This document shows, one piece after another, positions 26,735 to 35,849 of a stretch of DNA of 64,000 nucleotides. The stretch covers positions 1 to 64,000 of the forward strand of contig DAOULR010000009.1 in NCBI GenBank assembly GCA_034419075.1, in the 5' to 3' direction. The position numbers and the translations under genes are program-made. How positions within the stretch are numbered: position 1 is the first letter of the stretch; the number at the start of each line of letters is the position of its first letter. This DNA comes from E44-bin88 sp034419075. GTDB taxonomy: Bacteria; Chloroflexota; Dehalococcoidia; Dehalococcoidales; BS750m-G39. Under the pieces are notes generated by a model, which was not told where the DNA came from, ran no database searches, and was given only the letters and a program-made list of their open reading frames with translations.

Positions 26735-27418
26735 CTATTCCTGGGGTTGCGGGGCGGGGGGCTTGGCCGCGGTGATGGCTTTAGCAAACTTGACGCTGGG
26801 GGGCTCAATCTCGGTACGCGCCACCCGCCTCAGCTCGGCGATGTTATCCCGGAATTGCTGAACGAAGGCGTTATATTCTTCCACCAGCCGATTGTACTGG
26901 TCGATAAGCTCTGGAGGCAGCGGCATAGCCTGCGACACCTCGTAAAACTGCTCCATGAATTCGTTGTAGTGGCTGTTTATCAGCCAGAGCTCGCTCTGGT
27001 AGGTGCGCAGATAGAGGATGAAGCGCCGTGCCCTGATATCGCTTTCCACCCGGTCGGTGAAGCTGTCGCACCAGGTATTGAAGATGCGCTGCGCCACCTC
27101 GGTTTCCCGCGCCCAGCCCCAGACGCGGGCGTTATCGCTGGTGAGCAGGCTGCGGATGATGACGAAGATGGACAGCGAGGAATCGCCAGTGAAGCGGCGG
27201 TTAAAGTAGCCCGCCAGCTGCTTGAGCCTCATTGAGGCGCGCTCTACCGCCCTATCCCGAGCCGTGCTGATAGCCACGGACAGACCGATAATAAGGATTA
27301 CCACCAGCACCAACGCCAGCAGCCAGAGCGGCCATTCGTAGTAACGGCCGATAATGGCCAGGGCGGTAATAAGAGTCGGGCACCAGCCCCATCTTATTAT
27401 TGTCGATAGTACGTACAT
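26735..27418 (-). CDS. Membrane protein with long helical cytoplasmic region
   Basis: The 227-residue protein has two N-terminal membrane helices (about 10-52) and then a largely helical soluble part with many charged residues, ending in a Pro-rich tail (AAKPPAPQPQE). I do not recognise the family. It lies between argF (18 nt upstream) and the lipoprotein gene on the same strand. Confidence 0.65.
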   Translation of the reverse strand: MYVLSTIIRWGWCPTLITALAIIGRYYEWPLWLLALVLVVILIIGLSVAISTARDRAVERASMRLKQLAGYFNRRFTGDSSLSIFVIIRSLLTSDNARVWGWARETEVAQRIFNTWCDSFTDRVESDIRARRFILYLRTYQSELWLINSHYNEFMEQFYEVSQAMPLPPELIDQYNRLVEEYNAFVQQFRDNIAELRRVARTEIEPPSVKFAKAITAAKPPAPQPQE

Positions 27419-27436
27419 AGCTGCCCCCTTTTACCC

Positions 27437-28372
27437 CTAACGATAATAGCCCGCCAGCGGGATCTCCAGGCCACCCAGTATCGCCGCCAGCAGCGCCTTC
27501 TGGGCGTGCAAGCGGTTTTCCGCCTGGTCAAAGACCACCGAGCGCGCGCTGTCGATAACCTCGTCGGTAACTTCCTCACCGCGGTGGGCGGGCAGGTCGT
27601 GCATGAATATGGCGTCTGGCTTAGCCAGAGAAAACAGGGCGGCATCCACCTGGTATTCGGCGAACGCCTTGCGCCTCTTTTTCACCTCGTCCTCCTGCCC
27701 CATGCTGGCCCAGACATCGGTATAGACGATATCGGCCCCCTCCACCGCCAGTTGCGGCTGGTCGGTGCAGAGCACCCCGTCGGTAGCACTGTTTCGCGCC
27801 GTGTTCAGCGTCTCCTCGTCGATGGTGTAGGCCTGGGGCGAGGCGATGCGAAAGTTCATCCCCATCAGCGTAGCCGCCAGCATCAGGCTGCGCGCCGTGT
27901 TGTTGCCGTCGCCAATAAAGGCCAGCGTCAGCCCCCCCAGCTCTCCCTTCTTCTCCGCGATGGTGAGCAGGTCGGCCAGGGCCTGGCAGGGGTGTTCCCA
28001 GTCGGAAAGGGCGTTGATTACCGGCACCGCTGAGTATTCCGCCAGTACTTCTAAGCTCTGGTGGGAAAAGGTGCGGGCGGCCACGGCATCCACATAGCGG
28101 CTGAGCACGCGCGCCACGTCGGGCACCGATTCTCTGCCCCCCAACCCCACCTCGGCCGGAGAGAGGTAAACGGCCTCCCCACCCAGCTGGCGCATGGCCA
28201 GCTCGAAGCTGACGCGCGTCCTGAGCGAGGGTTTTTCGAACATTATCGCCAGGGACTTGCCCTTGAGCATATCGAGCCAGCCCTGAGCCTTAAGGCTGAT
28301 GGCGTCTGATATCAGCAGGCGGATGTCCTCTGCCTCGAGGTCGGTTATGGACAGCAGGTCTTTGCCCTTCAT
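27437..28372 (-). CDS. argF: Ornithine carbamoyltransferase
   Basis: The enzyme condenses carbamoyl phosphate with ornithine to give citrulline in arginine synthesis. The 311-residue product has the carbamoyl-phosphate motif SLRTR, the HPCQALADLLT motif and a C-terminal NRLHAQKALL helix. The usual HCLP motif reads HDLPAHRG, with Asp in place of the Cys that contacts ornithine, so a different carbamoyl acceptor cannot be excluded. No other arginine genes are nearby. A promoter lies immediately upstream, with a leaderless layout. Confidence 0.93.
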   Translation of the reverse strand: MKGKDLLSITDLEAEDIRLLISDAISLKAQGWLDMLKGKSLAIMFEKPSLRTRVSFELAMRQLGGEAVYLSPAEVGLGGRESVPDVARVLSRYVDAVAARTFSHQSLEVLAEYSAVPVINALSDWEHPCQALADLLTIAEKKGELGGLTLAFIGDGNNTARSLMLAATLMGMNFRIASPQAYTIDEETLNTARNSATDGVLCTDQPQLAVEGADIVYTDVWASMGQEDEVKKRRKAFAEYQVDAALFSLAKPDAIFMHDLPAHRGEEVTDEVIDSARSVVFDQAENRLHAQKALLAAILGGLEIPLAGYYR

Positions 28373-28379
28373 GAACTCA

Positions 28380-28407
28380 AGTATATCACGAAAAGGGAAA
28401 TATTCAA
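28380..28407 (-). promoter_or_regulatory. Promoter of argF, leaderless layout
   Basis: On the minus strand TTGAAT (28407-28402), a 16-nt spacer and TATACT (28385-28380) end 7 nt before ATG 28372. No ribosome site fits in the gap. Confidence 0.7.
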
Positions 28408-28461
28408 TAATGATTTTGGGGGAGGAAATAAGGTAGTAGAGTTCAAAACGTAGGTTTCAAG

Positions 28462-28674
28462 CCCCACCCGACCTTCTTAACGAACGTATTTCAGACCCAC
28501 CCTACCCGCCCAACAGAAGTCTTTCAAAGAGGGGGCAAAGCCCCCTCTTAAACTCCCCCTAAAAGGGGTGGGGCGTTACCCTACAGGAGGATACATAAGG
28601 GGTACCACCCTCATAGGGCGGGTATTGGGTGGGAAGATAATACGTTCGCTATCAAGGCGGGATTGTGGACGGGG
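28462..28674 (+). repeat. Dispersed GC-rich element, copy D
   Basis: A copy of about 213 bp. The left part, CTTAACGAACGTATT, is complementary to the right part, AATACGTTCGCTA, forming inverted ends. The family hairpin is AGAGGGGGC-AAA-GCCCCCTCT (28528-28548). The motif GGGTATTGGGTGGGAA follows. The -35 box of the 28740 gene begins 17 nt after it. Confidence 0.78.
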
Positions 28675-28690
28675 AAAACCAGGGGGTGGC

Positions 28691-28719
28691 TTGACACCTT
28701 ATCCCCCACCCCCTAACAT
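28691..28719 (+). promoter_or_regulatory. Promoter of the DUF4342-polA-mutM gene run
   Basis: TTGACA at 28691-28696 and TAACAT at 28714-28719 are separated by a C-rich 17-nt spacer. The first gene starts 21 nt later behind AGGAGG. Confidence 0.65.
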
Positions 28720-28739
28720 AGCCGCAGGAGGTTGAAGAT

Positions 28740-28994
28740 ATGGCCAAAACGGAAAAATTCACCATTGACGGGGATAAAGTAGTCGAGAAGGTCAAGGAGC
28801 TCATCCACGAAGGCAACATCAGGAGGGTGCGTATCATTCATGAGGGAAAGACGATGCTCGAGATTCCGCTATCGGTGGGTGCGCCCGCCGCCGCCGTGAC
28901 TATTCTGGTGGCACCCCTGCTGGCGGCGCTGGGGGCTTTCGCCGCCCTGGTCACCAAGTGCACCCTTGAGGTGGAGAAGATAGAGGAAGAGTAG
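28740..28994 (+). CDS. DUF4342 family small protein
   Basis: The 84-residue protein has an N-terminal amphipathic part (DKVVEKVKELIHEGNIRRVRI) and a hydrophobic centre rich in Ala, Val and Leu (about 45-72), which fits the DUF4342 layout. The family has no known function. It has its own promoter and ribosome site and precedes the histidine phosphatase gene by 13 nt. Confidence 0.8.
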   Translation: MAKTEKFTIDGDKVVEKVKELIHEGNIRRVRIIHEGKTMLEIPLSVGAPAAAVTILVAPLLAALGAFAALVTKCTLEVEKIEEE

Positions 28995-29007
28995 GAACAT
29001 CAGTCCT

Positions 29008-29640
29008 ATGACCGAAATTATCCTGGCTAGGCACGGAGAAACCAAGTGGAACGTGGAGGAGGTATTCCGGGGACGGATTGACATTGAACTGAACCAGACG
29101 GGAATAAAGCAGGCAGAGCTGCTGGCGGAACATTTGAGCGAGCTAAAGATAGAGGCCGTCTACTCCAGCCCCTTGAAGCGAGCCTTAGACACAGCCCAAG
29201 CTATTGCCCGCCACCACAAGCTCAAGGTGAATGCCAGCCCCGGGCTTATTGACTGCGACTTCGGCCAGTGGCAGGGACTGCAGCTACAAGAGGTCAAGGA
29301 TAGATACAAAGAGCTCTACCAACAATGGGCGGAAAGCCCGCAACTGATAAAGATACCGGGTGGCGAGAGTCTGGACGAAGTCAGGGAGAGGGCTTTAGCG
29401 GTGGTAAATGAGATAGTGGCCCGACATCAGGAGAGAGTAGTGTTGGTATCGCACCGGGTGGTGAACAAGGTCTTAATCTGCGCCCTGCTGGGGTTGGACA
29501 ACTCCCATTTCTGGAATATAAGGCAGGATGTCGGCGGTACCACTATTTTTAGCTACCAGGACGGGCGCTTCGTGCTGACCAGACACAATGATACCTCATA
29601 TTTGAAACCGCTGAAGAAGGCCGAACTGGGTGATTTTTGA
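29008..29640 (+). CDS. Histidine phosphatase family protein (phosphoglycerate mutase-like)
   Basis: The 210-residue protein has the catalytic RHG motif at residues 8-10 (LARHGETKWN), the acid residue in GGESLDEVRERA, and the second catalytic His in VSHRVV. The family includes cofactor-dependent phosphoglycerate mutases and the alpha-ribazole and nucleotide phosphatases, so the substrate cannot be set from sequence. It lies in the 28740-34026 gene run. Confidence 0.88.
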   Translation: MTEIILARHGETKWNVEEVFRGRIDIELNQTGIKQAELLAEHLSELKIEAVYSSPLKRALDTAQAIARHHKLKVNASPGLIDCDFGQWQGLQLQEVKDRYKELYQQWAESPQLIKIPGGESLDEVRERALAVVNEIVARHQERVVLVSHRVVNKVLICALLGLDNSHFWNIRQDVGGTTIFSYQDGRFVLTRHNDTSYLKPLKKAELGDF

Positions 29641-29651
29641 GGAGGTGAAGA

Positions 29652-29861
29652 ATGAAAATAAGCGCTCGCAATATGCTAAAAGGGAAGGTAAAGGAGGTCA
29701 AGCCCGGCGCCATCAACACCGAGGTGACGGTGGCGCTGGCCGGGGGCAACGAGATAGTGTCGGTCATCACCAAAGCCTCCGCCGACAGGCTGGGGCTGGC
29801 TGAAGGTAAGGAGGTCTACGCCGTAATCAAGGCCTCCAACGTGATGATTGCCGTCGATTAA
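29652..29861 (+). CDS. Mop-like TOBE-domain molybdate-binding protein
   Basis: A 69-residue single TOBE/Mop domain: SARNMLKGKVKEVKPGAINTEV and the closing VMIAVD are typical of molbindins, which bind molybdate or tungstate as oligomers in the cytoplasm. Standalone Mop proteins usually buffer or store molybdate, a cofactor for molybdoenzymes common in anaerobes. AGGAGG lies before the ATG. It is between the histidine phosphatase gene and polA. Confidence 0.88.
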   Translation: MKISARNMLKGKVKEVKPGAINTEVTVALAGGNEIVSVITKASADRLGLAEGKEVYAVIKASNVMIAVD

Positions 29862-29875
29862 AATCATACCGCTTC

Positions 29876-29903
29876 TTTCAATATCAACCAGGTCTGCTAT
29901 AAT
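29876..29903 (+). promoter_or_regulatory. Promoter of polA, leaderless layout
   Basis: TATAAT at 29898-29903 ends 6 nt before ATG 29910, with a weak TTTCAA -35 box 16 nt upstream. No ribosome site precedes polA. Confidence 0.6.
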
Positions 29904-29909
29904 TAGGCT

Positions 29910-32615
29910 ATGAATAAGCCGCTGCTGGTATTGTTCGACGGCAACGCCCTGCTCCACCGCGCCTTCCACGCTTTGCCCCCCCTCACCCTACGCAAGAGCG
30001 GCGAGATGGTCGGGGCCGTTTACGGCTTCGCCCAGATGCTGCTCAAGGTAATCAACGAGCTCAAGCCCAGCCACTACGCCATCGCCTTCGACATGAAGGG
30101 GCCCACCTTCCGCCACAAGCTCTTCGACCAGTATAAGATACACCGCCCCGCCACCCCCGAGGAGCTGGTGGGGCAGCTGGGGCGGGTGCGGGAGCTGGTG
30201 CAGGCCTTCAACATCCCCATCTTCGAGATGGAGGGCTACGAAGCCGACGACCTACTGGGAACGTTGAGTAATCAAGCCAGCCAAAAAGACGTCGAGACCA
30301 TCATCGTCACCGGTGACGCCGACGCCATGCAGCTGGTCTCGCCCAAGGTGAAGGTGCTCTACCCCAAGCCGAGAAGGGCCTTCAGCGACACCATGCTCTT
30401 CGACGAGGCGGCGGTAAAAGAGAAGTACGGCGTCAAGCCCGAGCAGATTGCTGACCTCAAGGGGCTGGTGGGCGACCCCTCGGACAATATACCTGGAGTT
30501 AGCGGAGTCGGCGCCAAGACGGCGGGAAAGCTCATCGGGCAGTTCGGCTCCGTCGAGGGCATCTACGAGCATATAGACAAGGTGGAGCCGGAAAAGCTAC
30601 GGGCTCTGCTCAAGGAGAACGAGGCCATCGCCCGCCAGAGCAAGGAATTGGCCACTATCGTCAGCGATATGCCCGTTAAGCTGAAGCTGGACGACTGTCG
30701 CGTTAGCCAGTACGACCGCAATAAGGTTACCGAGCTACTGCGCGAGCTGGAGTTCGCCAGCCTGCTGCCCAAGCTGCCCCAGCTGGAGGGGGCACCCAGC
30801 GTCGAGGCCAAGCCACCGCAAGGGGACTACAAAATCGTCAACAGCGCCGCCGACCTGGATAAGCTGATAAAGCGCCTGACGGCGGCCAAGACATTCGCCT
30901 TCGACACCGAGACCACGGGCCTCGACCCGATGTCGGCGCAGCTGGTGGGGATATCGCTCTCGCCGGCGGCGGGGGAGGCATATTACATACCGGTGGGGCA
31001 CATTGGGCTGGATACGATAGCGCAGCTGCCTCTGGATGAGGTCATCGCCAAAATCAAGCCGATTATGGAAGATAAAAGCTTAGGCAAGCTGGCGCACAAC
31101 GGCAAGTACGACATGGCGGTGATGGCCGAGCAGGGTATTACCGTGAACAACCTGAGCTTTGATTCCATGGTGGCGGCCTATCTCTTGGGGGAGAAGTCCA
31201 TGGGCTTAAAAGCCCTCGCCTTCGCCCGACTGGCGGTGGAGATGACGCCCATCAGCGAGCTCATTGGGTCGGGGAAAAAGACCATCCCCATGTCCCAGGT
31301 GGAAATCGCCCGCGCCGCCGACTACGCCAGCGCCGACGCCGACATGACCTTCCGGCTGACGGAACTGCTGGAGGCCGACCTTCACCAGCAGGGGCTCTGG
31401 AAATTGTTTGCCGAGGTCGAGCTGCCCCTGGTGCCCGTGCTTCTGCACATGGAGCGGAATGGTGTCGCCCTGGACAGCGGCCTGCTAAAGGAGATGTCAG
31501 AGCGGCTGGGCGAGCAGCTGAACAAGGTGGAGAAGGAGATATACGATAATGTCGGGCATGAGTTCAACATCAACTCACCGCAGCAGTTGAGCCAGGTATT
31601 GTTCCAGGAATTGGGCCTGACGCCCGCCCGCAAGACCAAGGGGGGCTATTCCACGGGGGCTTCGGTGCTGGAGGAGCTGCTCGGCGTACATCCCATCATT
31701 GAGCTGATACTGGACTACCGCCAACTGAGCAAGATAAAGTCGACCTATATCGACGCCCTGCCCGGGTTGATTAACCCCAAGACGGGTCGGCTGCACACCA
31801 GCTTCAACCAGACACGGACGACCACGGGGAGGCTATCGTCGAGTGAGCCGAACCTGCAGAACATACCCGTGCGGGGGGAGCTGGGCAAAGAGGTGAGAAA
31901 GGCCTTTATCGCCCCGGAGGGCTCGCAGCTTCTTTCCGCCGACTACTCGCAGATTGACCTGCGCGCCCTGGCCCACCTTTCCCAGGACAAGAGCCTGACC
32001 AGCGCCTTCCGCCACGACGAGGACATCCACAGCGCCACCGCCGCCCAGGTATTCGGGGTGGAGCCGTCCAAAGTGACCGCGGAGATGCGTCGGGTGGCCA
32101 AGACGGTGAACTTCGGCGTTATCTACGGCATGAGCGAATACGGGCTGGAGCAGGCCACGGGCTTATCCCGAGAAGAAGCCGCCCAGTTCATTAACGCCTA
32201 TTTCGAGAAGTATCCTGGGGTAAAGCAATACCTGGAATCGACCAAAGAGGAAGCCCACAAGACGGGATATGTGCAGACAATCTTGGGGCGGCGGCGGGCC
32301 ATCCCCGAAATCAACGCCCAGAACCGTCAGGTGCGGGAAGCCGCCGAGCGCATGGCCATCAACATGCCCGTGCAGGGCACCTCGGCCGACATCATCAAGG
32401 TGGCCATGATTAACCTGGAGCGGGAGATTGAAAAGCGCAAGCTCGCCAGCAAGATGCTGCTGCAGGTGCACGACGAGCTTATCTTCGAGGTGCCTGATGC
32501 CGAGCTCGGCGAGATGAAAAAGCTCGTCCCCGAACTGATGACCTCGGCCATGACCTTAACCGTCCCCTTGAAAGCCGCCGTCAAGAGCGGTCCCAACTGG
32601 GGGGAGATGGAATAG
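29910..32615 (+). CDS. polA: DNA polymerase I
   Basis: It fills gaps and removes RNA primers during replication and repair. The 901-residue product has all three domains: 5'-nuclease (about 1-290, with EGYEADDLLGTL), 3'-5' exonuclease (about 300-490) and polymerase (about 500-901, with SADYSQIDLR and QVHDELIFEV). The proofreading site appears intact: FDTETTGLD, HNGKYDM and YASADADMT carry the metal-binding acids. Many relatives have lost this activity. The gene likely starts without a leader. Confidence 0.98.
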   Translation: MNKPLLVLFDGNALLHRAFHALPPLTLRKSGEMVGAVYGFAQMLLKVINELKPSHYAIAFDMKGPTFRHKLFDQYKIHRPATPEELVGQLGRVRELVQAFNIPIFEMEGYEADDLLGTLSNQASQKDVETIIVTGDADAMQLVSPKVKVLYPKPRRAFSDTMLFDEAAVKEKYGVKPEQIADLKGLVGDPSDNIPGVSGVGAKTAGKLIGQFGSVEGIYEHIDKVEPEKLRALLKENEAIARQSKELATIVSDMPVKLKLDDCRVSQYDRNKVTELLRELEFASLLPKLPQLEGAPSVEAKPPQGDYKIVNSAADLDKLIKRLTAAKTFAFDTETTGLDPMSAQLVGISLSPAAGEAYYIPVGHIGLDTIAQLPLDEVIAKIKPIMEDKSLGKLAHNGKYDMAVMAEQGITVNNLSFDSMVAAYLLGEKSMGLKALAFARLAVEMTPISELIGSGKKTIPMSQVEIARAADYASADADMTFRLTELLEADLHQQGLWKLFAEVELPLVPVLLHMERNGVALDSGLLKEMSERLGEQLNKVEKEIYDNVGHEFNINSPQQLSQVLFQELGLTPARKTKGGYSTGASVLEELLGVHPIIELILDYRQLSKIKSTYIDALPGLINPKTGRLHTSFNQTRTTTGRLSSSEPNLQNIPVRGELGKEVRKAFIAPEGSQLLSADYSQIDLRALAHLSQDKSLTSAFRHDEDIHSATAAQVFGVEPSKVTAEMRRVAKTVNFGVIYGMSEYGLEQATGLSREEAAQFINAYFEKYPGVKQYLESTKEEAHKTGYVQTILGRRRAIPEINAQNRQVREAAERMAINMPVQGTSADIIKVAMINLEREIEKRKLASKMLLQVHDELIFEVPDAELGEMKKLVPELMTSAMTLTVPLKAAVKSGPNWGEME

Positions 32616-32621
32616 GGGCTG

Positions 32622-33230
32622 ATGAGCAGGCGCGCTATCGGCATCTACGCCTTTTTCATCGCCCTTTTCGGTGTTTTCTGCTATTTCGCCCACCGCTACG
32701 ACTACTTTGCCGGCGACCTCAGTATCAGCCAATGGCTGCAGGATTTTGATGCCGCCTGGTTCAAGCCGATGATGCAATACGCTCCCTACATCGTTGGGCT
32801 GGGCGTGCTGATTGGACTAAAGCTATGGCTCAGGCCGAGGTGGCGGGCATTTATCTTCACCGCCTCACTGGCCGGCGCCGGACTCATCGCCTGGCTAATA
32901 AAGCTGGCGGTAAACCGCCCCCGCCCCCCCGCCGAGCTGGTGCAGATAATGGTGGGCACTCAAGCTACCAGCTTCCCCAGCGGGCATATGGCCATGGCCA
33001 CCGCCATAGGCGGCTTTATCTTTTATCTGGCGCCGAGATGGGTAAAGACGCCGCTGGCTGCTGGGCTTTTGCAAGCGCTGCTAATCGTGATTATCGCCGC
33101 CATCGGCGTATCGCGCCTCTATCTGGGGGCACACTGGCTCAGCGACGTGGTGGGGGGGCTTTTCCTGGGGGGACTGCTGCTCTACCCAGCTATAGTGCTA
33201 TACAAGAGATACGAGGCGAAGAATGCCTGA
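32622..33230 (+). CDS. PAP2-family membrane phosphatase
   Basis: The 202-residue protein has about five membrane helices and the three-part acid phosphatase signature: KLAVNRPRP, SFPSGHMAM and SRLYLGAHWLSDVVGG. Members remove phosphate from lipids such as phosphatidic acid, phosphatidylglycerol phosphate or undecaprenyl diphosphate. The substrate is not decided here. It begins 6 nt after polA and overlaps mutM by 8 nt. Confidence 0.9.
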   Translation: MSRRAIGIYAFFIALFGVFCYFAHRYDYFAGDLSISQWLQDFDAAWFKPMMQYAPYIVGLGVLIGLKLWLRPRWRAFIFTASLAGAGLIAWLIKLAVNRPRPPAELVQIMVGTQATSFPSGHMAMATAIGGFIFYLAPRWVKTPLAAGLLQALLIVIIAAIGVSRLYLGAHWLSDVVGGLFLGGLLLYPAIVLYKRYEAKNA

Positions 33231-34026
33231 ACTGCCCGAAGTCGAGACCATCAAGAACGAGCTGGCGCCCCATGTTATCGGGCGTACTATTAAGGGCTTG
33301 AGCTTCCCCTGGGAGGGCATCGTGCGCCAGCCTTCTTTGGAAGAATTCTGTAACCGCCTCATCGGGCAGAAGATAACCAGGCTGGGGCGGCGGGGCAAGT
33401 ATCTTATCTTAAGCCTTTCCGGCGGGCGGGCGTTGATTATCCACCTCAAGATGACGGGCTCGCTCTGGCTCAAAGAGCCCGAAAGATTCGTCAGGGCGAT
33501 AATCCACTTCGATGACGGCAGCAACATCTATTTCCGCGACCCGCGCAAGTTCGGCATAATGTGGCTTGTCGATGACGAAGAGAGTGTCGGCGTCAAGCTG
33601 GGGCCCGAGGCGCTGGGAAATGATTTCACCCCCAAGGTGCTGACGGAGAAGCTGAAGAAGCGCACGGCGCCGATAAAGGCGCTGCTCTGCGACCAGGGCC
33701 TTGTCGCCGGCATCGGCAATATGTATGCCGACGAAGCCCTTTTCCTGGCTAAAATCCACCCCATGAGGGCGGGGGGCAGCCTCTCTGAAAAAGAGGTCAA
33801 GCGCCTTTACAAGGCGATACGAGAAGTGCTGCGCGCCGGCATCAACGAAAAGGGGGCCAGCACCGACACCTATTTTCGCCCCAGCGGCGAGAAAGGCAGC
33901 GCCCACTCTCAGTTCCGGGTGGCGCACCGGCGGGGGGAAAACTGCCCCGTCTGCGGCACGCCTTTAGAGCGCATCGTGGTGCGCAACCGGGGGAGCTATT
34001 TCTGCCCTAACTGCCAGAAGCCCTAA
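33223..34026 (+). CDS. mutM: Formamidopyrimidine-DNA glycosylase
   Basis: This bifunctional glycosylase/AP lyase removes 8-oxoguanine and ring-opened purines. The 267-residue product starts MPELPEVETI, so Pro2 is the Schiff-base residue and Glu3 the acid. It has the helix-two-turn-helix region (AGIGNMYADEALF) and a C-terminal zinc finger C-x2-C-x16-C-x2-C. It is the last gene of the polA run and its last bases overlap the end of the converging 34023 gene. Confidence 0.97.
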   Translation: MPELPEVETIKNELAPHVIGRTIKGLSFPWEGIVRQPSLEEFCNRLIGQKITRLGRRGKYLILSLSGGRALIIHLKMTGSLWLKEPERFVRAIIHFDDGSNIYFRDPRKFGIMWLVDDEESVGVKLGPEALGNDFTPKVLTEKLKKRTAPIKALLCDQGLVAGIGNMYADEALFLAKIHPMRAGGSLSEKEVKRLYKAIREVLRAGINEKGASTDTYFRPSGEKGSAHSQFRVAHRRGENCPVCGTPLERIVVRNRGSYFCPNCQKP

Positions 34027-34646
34027 TCATCCCAGAGACGGAAGGGCGGGTATTCGTCGGTCATCAGCGAGGCGTAGGCGATAACCCGGTAGCTCCAGCG
34101 GTTGATGCCCACCACCAGCTTGAAGATATCCTTGTGGTATTTGCCGGTAAAGAGCAGGGCTATGGCGGCAATTAGCACCAAAACCGAATTCAGCCCGCCG
34201 CCACCGCCACGTCCCCCCTGGCCTCCCTGAAAGGCGCCGACGACAGCGTAGTGGGGAATGGCCAGCAGCCACCATTTAATCAGCACCAGCCCGCGGGATA
34301 GCTTCCTGGGGTATTTGATTTCCAGGTCGGCGGGGTAGTCTTTGGCCGGATCCAGCGAGAAGGGCGGGTATTTGTCCGTGCCCAGAACCTGGTAACTGTA
34401 AAAGCCCACCCGCCAGCTCCAGCGCAGCACCCCGGCATTGAAGTCGAAAAGCCCGCGCGGGTATTTCCCCGTGAACAGAATCGCGAAAAAGGCGACGATG
34501 CAAACGCAAACGAAGGCCACCGTTAGACATGCCAGCACAATGTAGTGGGGAAGCGCCAGCAGCCACTTGAGCAGCCACCAACCCTGCGACGGGGGTACGC
34601 TAAGGTCACCCTCGACCGAAACCGGATAAACCTTTGGTTTTGCCAT
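34023..34646 (-). CDS. DUF4389 membrane protein with duplicated halves
   Basis: The 207-residue membrane protein is built from two similar halves, each with a WWLLAxPHY motif, two hydrophobic helices, FTGKYxxxxF, and a W-x-YRV or W-RVGFYSYQ segment ending near YPPF. This matches DUF4389 proteins, whose role is unknown. A GGAGGATAAA site precedes the ATG. It converges with mutM and follows the CaiB gene at 34719. Confidence 0.85.
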   Translation of the reverse strand: MAKPKVYPVSVEGDLSVPPSQGWWLLKWLLALPHYIVLACLTVAFVCVCIVAFFAILFTGKYPRGLFDFNAGVLRWSWRVGFYSYQVLGTDKYPPFSLDPAKDYPADLEIKYPRKLSRGLVLIKWWLLAIPHYAVVGAFQGGQGGRGGGGGLNSVLVLIAAIALLFTGKYHKDIFKLVVGINRWSYRVIAYASLMTDEYPPFRLWDD

Positions 34647-34718
34647 GCTTTATCCTCCTTAATCTTTTCGAGCCTTATAGAAATTTACTATGACGGATAG
34701 CCATAGTCAATAGTTTTT

Positions 34719-35849
34719 TTAGATGACCCCCTGCTCTTTAAGACTATTCATTTCATCTTTAGTCAACCCCAAAAGCTCACCGTAGACATATTCGTTGTCC
34801 TGGCCGGGGAGCGGGGCGGGGCGATAGCTAGGCGGGCTATCGGAGAGCCGGATTGGATTAGCGTCGGCTATGGTCTTACCCAGTTGGGGGTGGTCAAGCT
34901 CAATAAAAAAGCCGCGCTCTTTGAGCTGGGGGTCTTTGGCTAAATCGCGGGCATCCTGGACGACGCCAGCGGCCACGCCCTGCTTCTGGAGCCAAGCCAT
35001 AACCTCTTCGGCGGAGTGCTTTTGCGTCCACTCCCCTATCAAGGAGTCCAGCGCCTTTTTATTCTCAAGGCGAGCGGCTAGAGTAGCGAACCTCTTTTCT
35101 GAAGCCCATGAAGGGTTGCCCAAAGCCTTCTTAATTCCCCACCACTCCTCCTCGGTGGCGACGCTGAGAGCACACCAGCGGTCATCTCCCCGGCAGCGAT
35201 AGACACCGGAGAATGCCGACTCTCCGGAGGGAACAAAGGCGTCGCCGAGCAGGCTGACCATCGCCTCCACCTGGGAGATATCGATATGCTGCCCCTCGCC
35301 CGTGTGCTGCCTTTTTTCGAGAGCGCCGAGCAGCGCTAGACAGGCGAAGAGGGCGGCGACGTGGTCAGCATAAGCCGTGCCCGGGCCTAAGGGTTGACCG
35401 CCGGGATAAGCGGTGAGGTGGGTCAGGCCCGAAAAGGCCTGGACGGTAGGGCCGAAGCCCGTATAGTCTTTTTGGGGACCGGTATTACCCATCGTGGAAA
35501 GACTGAGCATGATTATATCGGGCCTTATTTTCTTGAGATTTTCGTAGTCAAGGCCCCAGTTGGCCATGACGCGGGGGGTAAAGTTCTCCACGACGGCGTC
35601 GCTCAAAGTCACCAGTTTTTTGGCGATAGCGATGCCCTCTGGTTTGTTCAAGTTCAGGGTAATTCCCCGCTTGTTGCGGTTCCAGGTTTTGTCATAGCCG
35701 AGGGCGAAGGCGCTTTCTTCTTGGGGGAGTAGGGGCTGGACTTTGACGACCTCGGCGCCAAAGTCGGCCAGGATGCGGGTGGCGTAGGGGCCGGCCAGCA
35801 CCCAGGAAAAGTCTAAGATTTTTATTCCTTGAAAAATTGGGGCAGTCAT
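34719..35849 (-). CDS. CaiB/BaiF-type CoA-transferase 1
   Basis: The 376-residue class III CoA-transferase moves CoA between organic acids through an aspartyl-CoA thioester. N-terminal KILDFSWVLAGPYATRILADFGAEVVKV, KPEGIAIAKKL and the GEGQHIDISQVEAM segment with the likely catalytic Asp are all present. The acid substrate cannot be named. Its ATG overlaps the stop of the HNH-like gene by ATGA, placing it last in the gltX-to-CaiB run. Confidence 0.93.
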   Translation of the reverse strand: MTAPIFQGIKILDFSWVLAGPYATRILADFGAEVVKVQPLLPQEESAFALGYDKTWNRNKRGITLNLNKPEGIAIAKKLVTLSDAVVENFTPRVMANWGLDYENLKKIRPDIIMLSLSTMGNTGPQKDYTGFGPTVQAFSGLTHLTAYPGGQPLGPGTAYADHVAALFACLALLGALEKRQHTGEGQHIDISQVEAMVSLLGDAFVPSGESAFSGVYRCRGDDRWCALSVATEEEWWGIKKALGNPSWASEKRFATLAARLENKKALDSLIGEWTQKHSAEEVMAWLQKQGVAAGVVQDARDLAKDPQLKERGFFIELDHPQLGKTIADANPIRLSDSPPSYRPAPLPGQDNEYVYGELLGLTKDEMNSLKEQGVI

